Shown here piece by piece: positions 34,290 to 45,119 of a stretch of 64,000 nt of DNA (positions within the stretch are counted from its first letter, which is position 1; each line of letters starts with the position of its first letter). Source of the stretch: Dipteris shenzhenensis (Eukaryota > Polypodiophyta > Polypodiopsida > Gleicheniales); the NCBI GenBank assembly GCA_047967505.1, contig CM106540.1; one strand, written 5' to 3'. Both the position numbers and the translations under genes were made by a program. The notes beneath the pieces were generated by a model. It worked only from the letters and a program-made list of their open reading frames with translations. It was not told the DNA's origin and searched no databases.

Positions 34290-34660
34290 GGGATACTAGT
34301 GAAGATTAACAAAACAAAATAAATACAGGTGTCATTGTGGATGGTGGTTTTGGCATAAATAGAATATCAACAACAATGATCATCAACAAGCTGAAACTCA
34401 AGAACATGAAGCTTTTCCCTTTTCGAGTTTGGATAGTAGATCCGTGATCAGTTGAACCCACAGGTATGCTTTCTGATGTTGTTCTTACAATTGGTGTTAA
34501 TCCCTATCCATTGGTGGAAATCACTATAACATGAGCTTGTTGGTCATTCCTATGGAAGAAAATGCCTATCCATTATTACTGGGTAGACTATAGTTTTACA
34601 TGACTAAGAGACCAAATTGATGACAATCAAAACCTAGGAAAAGGAGTGCAGATTCCCAGA
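34290..34660 (+). pseudogene. gypsy protease fragment
   Basis: TGVIVDGGFGINRISTTMI gives the active-site Asp-Gly-Gly strand; after a frame change the ending reads YPLLLGRL. Weak but in the correct order behind Gag. Confidence 0.6.
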
Positions 34661-34999
34661 TCCTACTAAAATACCTAATACAAGTTGTGGCTGAACTAAA
34701 ACAGAAGATTAAAGAGGATGTAATAGCGGGATAGAAGCATCTTTATCCCAAGAATATCATTGAGGATATCATTGTTGAAAGGAAGCTAGCTGTTCCGACT
34801 AATTGGTCTTAGAAGAAGAGCTCAAAATAGTAGTCATAAGTGCTCATGTGGTTGATGATTATCTCTAAAAAGTTAATGACTTAGTCATATGATATAAAGA
34901 CGTTCTTGCTTAAGTTACATAGATTTGGAAGGAGTCCTTCTGAAAATATGCCAACATAGAATTCCATTAGTACTAGATGCTTAACTATTAGGCAGCTTG
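34661..34999 (+). other. Decayed sequence between protease and repeat W
   Basis: Expected to be pre-RT of the same element; only short frames remain. Confidence 0.3.
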
Positions 35000-35576
35000 A
35001 TTGCCAGTTTGTTGGAAGGTGGACTTGGTGAACCTATTGAAGCCTTGGTCGTGGAGACGGGTCAACCCATAGGTGAAAGGCTATGCTGTCATCGGAAGAT
35101 TACTTCGATGAGAGATCATCTAGAGCTCATGGTCCAGGTTTTTTGAGATACACTTGGGCTGGGAGATCTGTGTGGATCACCCACTGGGATCTCATTGCTT
35201 AAGTAACTTACTTGGATGTAGATTCTGCCAGAGTGAAGATAGGTCGAAACAGACCTCGGAAGCACGGTGCTCGGAAGACTCTCCTCAGATTACGAGGGGG
35301 ATAGCTGGATGATAGTTGTACCAAGATTGCTCAACATGACTCGCCCGTTTGTGACTGAGGATGGTAGAGCCATGGATGTGTGGTACTGCCAGGATTGCAC
35401 CTATATACTAGGGTGGTTCACTTGCATGGGACCAGACTTGGACCAAGAGGTGGGGGTTGAAAGACCAATAAACAAGGACAAATCCAACTTGTTCCAGAGG
35501 GCTTCTCCATGGGAGCCAATGGAGCATTGACATCAACGTGTGGGGATTGGCTCACGGTGTGTCAAGCGAGAGGGGG
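35000..35576. repeat. Repeat W, copy 1
   Basis: Similar to 40597-41175; copy 2 has about 45 extra bases near 40715. No recognisable coding domain. In this copy it ends with a purine tract and an LTR-like start, so W may be the 3' internal end of an LTR element. Confidence 0.8.
35566..35576 (+). promoter_or_regulatory. Possible polypurine tract
   Basis: GCGAGAGGGGG directly before TGTTGGAG. In W copy 2 this short piece is deleted. Confidence 0.5.
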
Positions 35577-36289
35577 TGTTGGAGTTTAGTAGGTCACCTC
35601 CCCACTCATGAGCCCCCAAATGAGGAGAGCATTGGGGAGGTGCACCAATAGGGACTCAGAGATGCCACACGGACAAAGCTGAAAGGTTTGCATGTTTGCC
35701 ATCTCGGCAGCATGCAGGCTGCCATGTGGGTAGCAAAGGGAACACAACCAGGCTGCCATTGGCAGGCTGGACAAGCTCTGACCAATGGGGAAGAGGGCCC
35801 GTTAACACATGTGACCTAGACACTAGCAGGGCTGCAAACTGGAAAAAAGGATTGCGCAGCAACAAGGATCTGGTTGGAGCACTACAGGATCTGGTGAGGG
35901 AAAACAAACAGTTCAGAAGAGAGAAGAACAGAGGTGCAATGATCAAGGCTGCCCCGCGGCAGTCAGGCACCATGTTTATAGCTATTCTGCAGGTCTGAGC
36001 AGGCTGAAAAGAGTCTACAGACTGAGGAGCAGAAATGCGCAGCAAACTGGAGGTCCTTGGAGCAGATTGTAGTCGATCTTGTGGTTGGTACAGAGAGGAA
36101 AGGACGCGTCTGGTGCAGAACTGCCACGCAGCAGTCAAGTGCTTGATCTGAGCCATTTATATATGCATGAGAAGGTTGGGCCAGTCTACAAACTGGGTTG
36201 GGCAGATCTGAAGGATACAAGGCCTATCAAAAGCACCCCCAAAGGGGGCATTCTCAATTCCACACTGCAAGTTTCTTGGAGCCTCACTT
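35577..36289 (+). repeat. LTR-like stretch after repeat W
   Basis: Starts TGTTGGAGTTTAG. A short part (CCCCAAATGAGGAGAGCAT, then GGCTGCCATGTGG) recurs near 38036-38120, so two diverged copies may bracket 36-38 kb. The right end is not defined. Confidence 0.4.
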
Positions 36290-36450
36290 TGGGCTGCCAA
36301 CAAAGCAACAAGGAGGTCCAGATTACCAGCAGCAGGTCCTCATACTTGGGCCACCTACACAGCAGCAAGGAAGGACAGAAAACGGGAGACTTATGCCTCA
36401 GCATTGGCTGCCTACACAGCAGCAAGGAGGTCAAGGCTCACAGAAGGTGT
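36290..36450. repeat. Minisatellite, about 60-bp period, three units
   Basis: GGCTGCCAACAAAGCAACAAGG-like units recur at about 36292, 36351 and 36410, each with AGCAGCAAGGA(A/G)G. Non-coding, though frames through it look repetitive. Confidence 0.7.
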
Positions 36451-36576
36451 GCTTGCGGGGTACCACTACGAAGCCCATAGTGGCTCTAGGAGAGCAACGC
36501 AGGCTGAAATGTTATGAAGGTGCCATGAGGATGTAGGAGAACAGTCTCATAGGCCCGCAAGGCCTCTCGCAGACGT

Positions 36577-36580
<4 letters not shown>

Positions 36581-36623
<43 letters not shown>

Positions 36624-36715
36624 CCCCCCCCCGCTAGCGTCTCCCGCTCAGCCTCTCTCTCTCTCTTGCTAGCCTCTCTCTCTCTCTCTCTCTCTCCCCC
36701 CGTCCGTACCTCGTC
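36581..36715. repeat. (CT)n and C-run microsatellite
   Basis: (CT)20 at 36581-36620, a C run to 36632, then further CT runs to about 36695. Confidence 0.95.
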
Positions 36716-36949
36716 CGTACCTCCGCACTTTGTCCGCACCTCCGTAGTACCTCCGTCGTCCGTAACCCTCCCCCCGTCCATACAGCCCGTCAGGAGGCAG
36801 CCAGTACCGTACAATCTGTCAGCAGCAGCCCGTACCTCTCCCTCCGTACCCGTTAGAAGCAACTAACTAACCCTAACCCTGAGTTGGGCTAAACCCCCAA
36901 CCCAACCCGAGGGTTAGGTTAAGCTAGGGGGTTTAACAGACAACCAACT
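36716..36949. other. C-rich spacer with telomere-like bases
   Basis: CTAACCCTAACCCT at about 36868-36881 and GGGTTAGGTT about 30 bases later form a weak inverted pair. Too short to be a telomeric array. This may be the leader of the downstream reading frame. Confidence 0.4.
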
Positions 36950-37712
36950 ATGGACTGGCCTACCCTCTCCTCCAAGTCCCCCTCAACTCCCTCAACTCCT
37001 TCAATATCCATCAGGACTCGATACTCTACAATTGCAGCCATGACACCCTCTCCATATGCACGGAATTACCAACAAGAAGGCTCAAAATGGCCCATGCTTG
37101 GGCAACAGGATCAGATTTTTTATCTGCAGCAGACAGTGAGAGAACTACGATTGGAACTGGCAGAAGTAAAGGCTCGACTTCACATTCTGGAAGGGCTTGG
37201 TACGCAGGCAGTGATTGATGAGGCTGTAAAATCTTGTAAGGATTCCCCCCCTACCCTACAGCTAGTCTCTACAGTCAAAGATCTTGTTCACACTGAAGTA
37301 CAAACTGCTAAGAAGGAAATGATTGTGGAAGTGGACACCAAAGCATGTAAGTCTGATATTCAAGCAGATTAAAGAACACGAAGCTAGATGTGATAATGCG
37401 CTGAAGATTAGAATAGGAGGACTCCCAGAAGATTGGTACAAAGAGGAGGACACATATAGTGAAATATTGACAAAGATCAAAGCAAGCTTGCCCAACATTG
37501 AATGGGTGGATGATGATGAGAAGGATGATGACGACTCCAGGCCAGCTTCTATTTTGCACTATAAAGGTCACGCAATCCTTACACTGAAGTCAAAAGATAT
37601 GCGGATCAAGCTTCTTCGACAATCTTACAAGTTGAAGGGTCTAGTCAACATCTTGCTGATAGAGGGTGGCACATATTTTGTATATGATTTGGTCCATCCT
37701 CAGACAAATATA
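36950..37712 (+). pseudogene. LINE ORF1-like protein, coiled coil plus RNA-binding fold
   Basis: The first frame from ATG at 36950 has a Ser/Pro/Thr-rich start, then a coiled coil (FYLQQTVRELRLELAEVKAR). It stops at 37370, while an overlapping frame continues with ARCDNALKIRIGGLPEDW and later GHAILTLKSKDMRIKLL. The pair resembles the coiled coil and RRM-like region of LINE ORF1 proteins, which bind element RNA. A single frame change near 37340-37370 separates them. No endonuclease or RT follows; CT microsatellites do. Other coiled-coil Gag-like proteins are possible. Confidence 0.5.
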
Positions 37713-37768
37713 TAATGTTGTTTCTACTCTCTCTCTCTCTCTCTCTCTCTATTCTGGGTGTCACAGGA

Positions 37769-37815
<47 letters not shown>

Positions 37816-37922
37816 ATTCTGGGTCTCACAGGCTCCACATCTAGTCAACATCTTGCTAATACAGGGTGGCACATATTTTGTATATGATTTGGTACATCCC
37901 GAGACAGTTAAATATTGTTGTT

Positions 37923-37975
<53 letters not shown>
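37640..37975. repeat. 200-bp tandem duplication with CT microsatellites
   Basis: TCTAGTCAACATCTTGCT at 37640 recurs at 37840, followed in both by GGCACATATTTTGTATATG and a CT run. CT runs lie at about 37727-37750, 37773-37812 and 37928-37971. The 3' end of the ORF1-like frame lies in the first unit. Confidence 0.9.
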
Positions 37976-38602
37976 ACTTCAGCAGTTCCACCCCTCTTTT
38001 CTAACAAATGAATGGGTCAACTCCCTGATTGTAAGCCCCAAATGAGGAGAGCATGGGGGAGTGACACTTGGAGAGAAATAGGGGGAAGGAAGAGGGATGA
38101 AGAGGCTGCCATGTAGTTACCACATGGACGGTATATTTATGTCCTTGTATTTATTAGAGATCAACACTTTAGGGTAGATCTATGGCCGTCCATTTGGCCA
38201 CACATTGACTTTGTTTTAGGGCAAGAGTGCAGCTTCTTTGTGGCCCCATTGGAGGGTCATAAGGCAGCCTGCATCCCTAGATCCCTGCTCACTGCCTATG
38301 CTGAGCTCGTAGTAGGTACAAACAAGCAGTGCAATCTGCTATATAATCACCAGATTCCATCAGGTCATTCCAGATCCTCCCTAGTCTCTGAGAGCTGCTC
38401 CATATGCAGGACAATGCGAGATTGATCTCACATCGTTATGCCTGCCATGATGCCTATGAACGGCCTTCTCAATCAAACAAATCTGCAATGTGAGAAGCGG
38501 TCCAACCTCTAACAACCCTCTGTATCGCTAGGTCTAAGCCATCTGGGTCGATGCAGTGATACTAAGCTGTGAGAAATGATATATGGCCTCAGCTATTCAG
38601 TC
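37976..38602. other. Unassigned stretch with LTR-like echo
   Basis: The part at 38030-38120 resembles the LTR-like start at 35600. Otherwise no signal. Confidence 0.35.
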
Positions 38603-38960
38603 TCAACCCTTATAGCGATCAGGAGATATCCGGACCCATCCTACGTCTGGCTGTACTAAGCACGAAGCTCCTGCTCTTTGACCTCTTGCGCCAAGTGTAT
38701 TTGTACCATATGCATATATCTAGACGAATCCAGGAACATGCGCAAAATCGTCCTCTGAAAATAAGACTAGCTAATATGACAAAAATCGAGGATAGTACAT
38801 ACATGTATTACCCATCCTTGTTCTAGTTCCTAGTGTCCCTCCTAAGTAATTGACTGCCATCACATTATTAAAAGCAAGCCTCTGCAGTTAGATACAATGG
38901 ATCAGTTGGAGTCGTCTGAGGGATCTTCATATAGAGGGGCAGAAGCAAATGTGTCTTTTA
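38603..38960. repeat. Repeat V, copy 1
   Basis: Matches 39845-40212 and a small piece at 39500-39535 (TATAGCGATC-GGAGATATCC). Shared marker: GCATATATCTAGA(C/T)GAATCCAGG. No coding signal of its own. Confidence 0.8.
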
Positions 38961-39184
38961 AATCTAATTATCAAACTAAGTGTAAAATCCTTTTGTAACC
39001 TTTAAAATAGTGATCTTTATAAGTTATTCAATATGACCACCATATGGGAAGAGTCACACATAGATGATAGCATTTAATATCTAGTTTGGCATTGTTTGTT
39101 ACCAAGACAACTAGTACATAACTAATCTAGAAAGAGTACAATTTAACGACCATGTTACATAATTGTTGATCAACATTTTTGACT
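38961..39184. other. Unassigned AT-rich spacer
   Basis: No frame or repeat recognised. Confidence 0.3.
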
Positions 39185-39490
39185 TAGATGGGGATTTATT
39201 TGAAGGGGGGTAGACTTGGTGATGTATCATATCACCACAACACACATTTTACGGGTTTATGATTGATGAATAAAACATTTCATACGACAAGCACTTGTGT
39301 ATGGTACAAGAAATATTATTTTTGGCACCAAAACTAAATGCCTCCATCAGTATAAAAAAAACAAAGATATTCTTCCAGAGTTATACTCCCCTCCTATGTA
39401 AGACCGTGGTTTTTTTTTTTTTTGGCGTTCTTGTGTGACAACTTTAAAGCAGCCCTCCCGAGTGTAAATCACAAGAAAGTTTATTGTGCT
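39185..39490. repeat. Repeat T, copy 2 (inverted relative to copy 1)
   Basis: AATAAAACATTTCATA(C)GACA and GTGTAAATCACAAGAAAG match 31830-31960 and 31065-31140 in reverse. It lies between two pieces of repeat V, so it probably inserted there. A T15 run is at about 39408-39422. Confidence 0.6.
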
Positions 39491-39844
39491 TGGTTCTCTA
39501 TAGCGATCGGGAGATATCCGGGCCCATCCTAGCCTGTGAAAAATTGGTCTTGTCCTTAGGAAGCCTCACATGCAATTGATATTTTGTACTGTTTTCAAAG
39601 CATCTAATAAGATGTCTATTTCTTGGAGGGGAAGGGCAAAGTCACAGCACACCGCGAAGGAGATCTCATTTCTCTTCACCAAGTATGCGATACTCCTACA
39701 AGTGCATGCATACTAGAGATGCTCTTATTCACTCTCATCCTGGAGGTTAAAAATGCATTCCTCGCAATTCTCCAACTAATTAGGTTTTCTCAAAGTTGCC
39801 TTTGAGTTAATGCACTGTGAGTTTGTCTTTCGCATCTTTACTGA
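39491..39844. other. Piece of V and unassigned spacer
   Basis: 39500-39535 continues V; the rest to 39844 separates V halves and has no recognised content. Confidence 0.35.
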
Positions 39845-40212
39845 GTCTATGTGTGGCTGTACTAAGCACGACGCTCTTTGACCTCCTGTGCCAAGTGTAT
39901 CTGTACCATATGCATATATCTAGATGAATCCAGGAACATGCCCAAACTCATCCTCTGATAATAAAACACATATCTCATGACAGACGCTCAACAAGGTTGA
40001 AAACCATAAACGCCGAGCAGGGGCTAGCTATTATGACAAAATTCGAGGATAGTACATACATGTATCACCCATCCTTGTTCTAGTTCCTAGTGTCCCTCCT
40101 AAGTGCTTGACTGCCATCACATTATTAAAAGCAAGCCTTTGAAGTTAGGTACAATGGATTTGTTGGATTCGTCTGAGGCATCTTCATAGGGAGGCGTGGG
40201 AGCAAATGTATC
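39845..40212. repeat. Repeat V, copy 2
   Basis: Matches copy 1 with an extra block of about 50 bases near 39970-40020. The minus strand here is the 3' end of the unidentified frame below. Confidence 0.75.
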
Positions 40213-40597
40213 TCGAGGCAAAGGCCTCTGAAAGGCATTGACAAATGGTTGACACCTGGCCTGGTGGTTAGGCCTCTGTTTGGCAGCAAACTCATTAGCA
40301 ATAGAGGTAGGATATTTGAGCCCATAGACACACACGAGAGCTTCCCGCCAACAGGCTTCCCGAGAATGGAAGACTCTGCTTTGAATTTTGGGGAACATCT
40401 GCCATAAAATAAAGCTCACGTATGTTAGGGTCTACCGGTGCCTGCCCAACTGGTTGGCTGATCTCTTCATTGTGTACTTTTTCAATCCTTAGTGGCTTGC
40501 TCTGGGCATTGTATGTTTCCCAGGTAATGAGAGATTGGAGGGTGAAAGCCTTCCTGGAAGGCAGAGACGGAAGACTAGGTGCTTCTTCAAAGCTCAA
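40117..40597 (-). pseudogene. Unidentified protein-like sequence, one frame change
   Basis: Two overlapping minus-strand frames join near 40385: the first has LSFEEAPSLPSLPSRKAF and IEKVHNEEISQPVG, the second REACWREALVCVYGLKYPTS and DTFAPTPPYEDASDESNK, ending at 40117. Composition is protein-like and unlike pol. I do not know the family. It spans V and reaches into W, so it may be the C-terminus of a gene captured by, or belonging to, an element. At most a relic. Confidence 0.35.
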
Positions 40598-41175
40598 TTG
40601 CCAGGTTGTTGGAAGGTGGACTTGGTGAGCGTTTTGAAGCCTTGGCTGTGGACAACACGGGTAAATCTATAGGTGAAAGGCTATGCTGTCATCGGAAGAT
40701 TACCTAGATGAGATATACCTTTGTAAGACTAGACTATGTCCAATCATACAAATTTAGGTTTTTTGTTGAGCTCATGGTCCAGGTTTTTTGAGATACACCT
40801 GGGCTGGGAGATGTGCGTGGATCACCCACAGGGATCTCATTGCTTAAGTGAGTTAGTTGGCTGTAGATCCTGCCAGAGTGAAGATAGCTCGAAACAGACC
40901 TGCTTGGAAGACTTAGATTACGAGGGGGATAGCTGGATGATAGTTGTACCAAGATTGCTCAACATAACTCGTGGGTTTGTGACTGAAGATGGTATAGCCA
41001 TGGACGTGTGGTACTGCCAGGATTGTACCTATATACTAGGGTGGTTCACTTGCATGGGACCAGAGCAAGAGGTGCGGGTTGAAAGACCAATAAACAAGGA
41101 CAGCTCCAACTTGTTCCAGAGGGCTTCTCCATGGGAGCCGATGGAGCATCTACATCGACAAGTGGGGATTGGCTC
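40597..41175. repeat. Repeat W, copy 2
   Basis: Matches 35000-35560 but lacks the purine tract and LTR start found there; the two agree again for about ten bases (CCTCCCCACT). Confidence 0.8.
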
Positions 41176-41860
41176 ACGGTGTGTCACCTCCCCACTGCCC
41201 TCTAACCTCACTGTCTTGAAGCGATCGATAATGGTCAAGCTGAAGGCAACTACAGGAGGAGTTCCAGACGTAGTGTAGACAAAAAATGGGGATTCGACGA
41301 AAAGGCAAATTTCAGAACATGAAGGCGCTTCCAGGTGAATGCAGAGCGGATCCAATGAGAACAGAAATTTTAGAACATAGAGCCTGGAATCCAATTTATG
41401 CTTGTCGATTCTCCGTTGCTGCAAGCGTTCAACTGCAGCGGCCAAACCTGGGCTATCCCGTACGCGGATACAAAACTAAAGATATGATAATCGCACGGTG
41501 GCATTGGCACCTATGCTTTTCTTACTCTTACCTGCACCTTCAGCCCTAAAAATCCATAGAGCATGGACAATAAGATATATTGTAGCATTGGCTACAGGGG
41601 AATGGAACCCGCCATCCGCCATCCTTTGGACGCTTCCAATTTGCTGATCACCTGCTGCTGGAGGATCCAATAGCGGATCGTTATATGCTCCTGCCAATGT
41701 ATTTAATTTCCAGTTCCATACGCATAACAGAAGAATGACAACGATCACCTGCGTTGGAACCATAGATGCAAAACTTCAGCGTCGACCCTCACGAGTCACG
41801 ATGCCCTTGTCCTTCCGTTGGGATTGAATTGGGCTCCTCCCCCGCCGGGGGGAAGAGGGA
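41176..41860. other. Single-copy-looking stretch 3' of U2
   Basis: No repeat partner in the window. A 95-codon minus-strand frame at 41476-41763 starts with a hydrophobic segment (VIVVILLLCVW), like a signal or membrane helix, but has no known family. GC content rises sharply towards 41820-41960. Confidence 0.35.
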
Positions 41861-42057
41861 GGAGGGGTGCGCCAGGCCTCTGAAGCAGTGCAAGACAGAG
41901 GCGACGCTCGCGGTCCCGGGCAGCAAGCTGCCGGATGGGGCCGCCCCCTGAAAGAAATAAGGTTAATATCATGTGACCCGATGGGTCACGTATCAGATAT
42001 AAAACTGATAAGAACAGATACTACACTTGATCTTAGCCCAAAGGCCGAGAAAGGTAT
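41861..42057 (-). ncRNA. U2: U2 spliceosomal snRNA
   Basis: From 42057 leftwards the sequence follows U2 throughout for 197 nt, the normal length. It keeps the 5' end (ATACCTTTCTCGGCC), the branch-site pairing GTAGTA, stem-loop II (GTGACCC and GGGTCAC arms), and the AGCTTGCT and TTGCACT loop bases of stem-loops III and IV. Stems III (CCGG-CAG / CTG-CCCGG) and IV (CCTCTG / CAGAGG) have unusual but matched bases. The Sm site is atypical (TTATTTCTTTCAG). U2 pairs with the intron branch site in the spliceosome. Either a diverged functional gene or a young pseudogene; paired changes favour function. Confidence 0.85.
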
Positions 42058-42079
42058 GATTTCCGTGTTGCTGCAGGTT

Positions 42080-42130
42080 GCCTTAAGAAGGCCTCCCCTC
42101 ACCCTCTTTTGCAGTCTTGCCTATGGGATT
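42080..42130 (-). promoter_or_regulatory. Possible U2 promoter region, weak
   Basis: On the minus strand, AATCCCATAG lies about 64-73 bases upstream of the U2 start, where plant snRNA genes carry the USE (consensus RTCCCACATCG); only the first six or seven bases agree. A TTCTTAAGG near -30 is at best a poor TATA element. Confidence 0.25.
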
Positions 42131-42900
42131 GGATCTCTCATCGCCAAGTGTCCTTTGCTTATTCGATAGCTCCTTCCTTTAATTATTGCTTAGCTTAGAC
42201 GCCTTCCCTACATGTTTAGCCCCTCCAATTATCATTGTCTATTTATGTTCACCACAGGAATGGCGAAGAGACGCCTTTCCCTATGATGGCCGGGAGTGAG
42301 ATTCGATGAGCAAGACCGAGGCCTCCTTAGCCTGGCGTAGCGATGCGGAGCAGGGCGGTTCTGAAAATTCGAGAAGACACGTGGAGGTTATACATTTCAT
42401 CCCTCTAGCCCCCAGGGCTAATCCATTGGAACTACCACTCTTTTTATGTGCTTTTTGCATGCACTGTTCAATATCATCCCACAGTTCACGATGTTCACCA
42501 TCTATCACTAAAGCTTGAAGTCGCTACTTAGATCTACCAGCAGCATGGTATCCCTTGCTACCATGGTGGACAAAGTCCTTAAATGTAAAGTGGAGATATC
42601 TATGGTCCTCATGTGGGGGTCCACTCAAGGGCAACTTTGATGTGTCGTGCTCCCTACGTCCCGCAGCATTGTATCCCTTGTTTTCTCTTGCTTCGGCCAC
42701 CATGGTGGGCAAAGTCTGTGATCGTCCTCTATTGGACTTTGATGGGCCCTCTTTGTCTTGCCTGTGCAATCAAACGAGCCGGTTTCCATTTCACCAGACC
42801 TCGAATAGGAAAGTCACCATGGGTTCGAGTAGCCCAAATCTTCTCTTGAATGAACAAGTGCCCTTTTCTCTCAACCTCCTGCATGTTACATGCATCTCAC
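42131..42900 (-). other. Upstream flank of U2 with short frames
   Basis: Minus-strand frame 42281-42508 (IDGEHRELWDDIEQCMQKAH) reads like a protein exon but is unidentified. A diverged direct duplication, marked by CCATGGTGG(A/G)CAAAGTC, lies at about 42530-42580 and 42655-42715. Confidence 0.35.
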
Positions 42901-43835
42901 GAGTGGGATGATGCGCTCTACTTATCCTATCTCAATACCTAGCCAATCACGAGCCTCAAGGCATATCTGAGTATAGCTAAGGTGGACCATTCAAACCCTC
43001 CCCCAAGGTCTGTGGACGCTGTGATAGTTGAGATATCAGGGACCATATCAAATTGTGGAGGACCTTGAATAGGGAACATTCTGGATTGTGGACTTGCATG
43101 GAAACGTATTCTCACCACTGGTGAATGGATTCTGCATGAAATCTTTTATAGGTTTATGAGAGCTGAATAACCCAATCAGAGGATCCGGAGTAGGAAGTTA
43201 TTGCCGAGATGGCATCTAGATATAATACGGTGTTGCAGCTACTCGTATTTAGTTGATTGATATATTACACATGTGGGTCGTCACTTCTAAGAAATGGTTT
43301 AAACTGAAGATGTTTGATTCTAGGATTCATTTCAAAAATGTCCTTATCCTTGAGCTCATCAGAATGCTGCAGTGTGCGAGAAGTCATTTCATAGCTAGGC
43401 AACCTCAGGAGCACAAGAGGATATTGATTCAAAGACACTTTTAGACAAAACGGGCAAGTGCATAACTGTTTCCTTCAAGCATTCCCCTCCTCTCCATTTG
43501 AACATCAAAAGCTCAAAGAACTGGAACAGGATGATGCAAAGTTGGATCTCAAATGAGCAAAGTGAGTAAGTCAATATGATGTCCTCGATCATCTCTGTTT
43601 ATTGACTTTAAATTTTATCTGAATCACTTCGAGCCAGAAAACCAAATATGGTTATGGAAAATAGATCTAGAGGGATATCACCATTACCCCTAGTGGAAGT
43701 AATAAATAAATTTGCAGAGGAAAATGAGCAGTTTGCAAAGTTATAGGAATTGGAGGGTTACTTAACCCCAAGGATCCAGCTCACAGAGGAAGTTGTTTCT
43801 AAAGTATTTTAGTTGCCTTTGCACTTGGATGCTAT
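42901..43835. other. Unassigned stretch
   Basis: Only short frames; no repeat partner or RNA feature recognised. Confidence 0.3.
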
Positions 43836-44000
43836 TACAAACAAGGGAGTGCTCAATTGGAGATGAAGCTCACAAGACATGGGAAAGGAGAAAGATGGAA
43901 GACCACACAAGTAAATTCAACACACCACATCGTATTGTCTATCAGCCTCATGAAGAAAGAGGCTATGGTGATCCACACAATACAAGGGAATTTGTGTTGG
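43836..44000 (-). repeat. LTR fragment of the fold-back family
   Basis: Matches, in reverse, 28560-28785 (CAAGGGAGTGCTCAATTGGA, AAGATGGAAGACCACACAAG) but lacks the middle part that contains the TATA-like box. Ends near the LTR end ...TTTGTAAT. Confidence 0.75.
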
Positions 44001-45119
44001 CTTATACAAGACAATCAATGACTTGATGCTTGAGATGAATGTTGCACCATACAATCTATCCAATGCAATGCCTTTCCATGTAGGAGATAGAGCAAGAATG
44101 ATATGTAATGCATCAACAAACACATTCAAGGACAATAAAATTACAATCTACATGTAACATTCTTCTACATTTTATCTCGTTTAGGAGAGCAGGGTGGGAG
44201 GAGTCTTCATTCCCTCTAGCGCTAGTTGGAATGAACTCTCGTGCCCCTATGTCAACTTGTGTACTTGTCTCCTTATTTAAGATATTTTTTATGCAAGTTC
44301 CATTGAGTATGAGATGCTTGAGAGAGTTAGTATGCAAGATGACTTGGTTGAGGATGTTCACATGATGCAACACATTCTTGTGCGTGGGTTAGAGTAGAAG
44401 GGTGTGTTGGTAGTCATGTGGGTGGCATTCCTTTCTTCTCTTTCTTAGAGGTTCCTTCATGTGTGGCACCACACATGGATGGCATACCTCGCTTCCCCTT
44501 TCATGGAGACTTGATTCATCCCTGCGTACATACGTGTGTGGATAGACTTCATATGGTTAGGATGGGCACCCCGTATGATGCCCATGTCTTGCACATGGTT
44601 GGATAGGAGTATAGGTGTAGAGAGATGAGGATGAGAAGAGAATTGCGAGTTGAGAGAGTGGTACATTTTCATGTTTGTTATTTTTCGCTCTTCTTAGGTA
44701 GGCTATTTCCCATTGTAGCATTGATTTTGTTAGGACATTAGTTTGCTTCTCTTTCAATGTACAATCAAGTTGGCCTCTTTCGTGGCATCCAATGCCACAT
44801 AGACACCCTGGTGCATTTTGGCTTAACCTTTTTGGTTTCATTTGTCGGAACTAGTTTGCAAGGAGGCCATAAAGAAGAGAGTTCAATCTGCACAAAGGCA
44901 ACATTCTAGAAATACACAACAAGCAACCAAACTAGTTCATAGAGGTTGCCAAGAGAAGAACAAATGTGAAGAAAGCTACGAGGAGAAGAGATGACCAGTC
45001 TTTCCCATCAAGCACTTTTTGTCATGAAAGGCTCAAACATGGATAGAGGATAAATAGCTGCAAAGAAATTTTGACCTTAAACATTTTGATTTGATGTTGA
45101 TAAAGGAAAAAAGAGGACT
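44001..45119. other. Unassigned 1.1-kb stretch
   Basis: A purine tract near 44395 followed by TGTTGGTAGTCATG at about 44405 could start an LTR, but no partner is present. Minus-strand frames 44113-44373 and 44557-44841 are unidentified. Confidence 0.3.

Noticed and set aside
36865-36930. Interstitial telomere array
   Set aside because: Only two CTAACCC units and a short inverted echo; far too little for an array.
36512-38011. Frames of alternating Ser-Leu and Arg-Glu
   Set aside because: CT/GA microsatellite translated in either strand.
40736-41278. 180-codon plus-strand frame as a host gene
   Set aside because: It covers repeat W; in W copy 1 the same frame is broken, and composition is unremarkable.
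44405-44845. Solo LTR starting TGTTGGTAGTC after a purine tract
   Set aside because: No second copy in the window and no defined end; left as unassigned.
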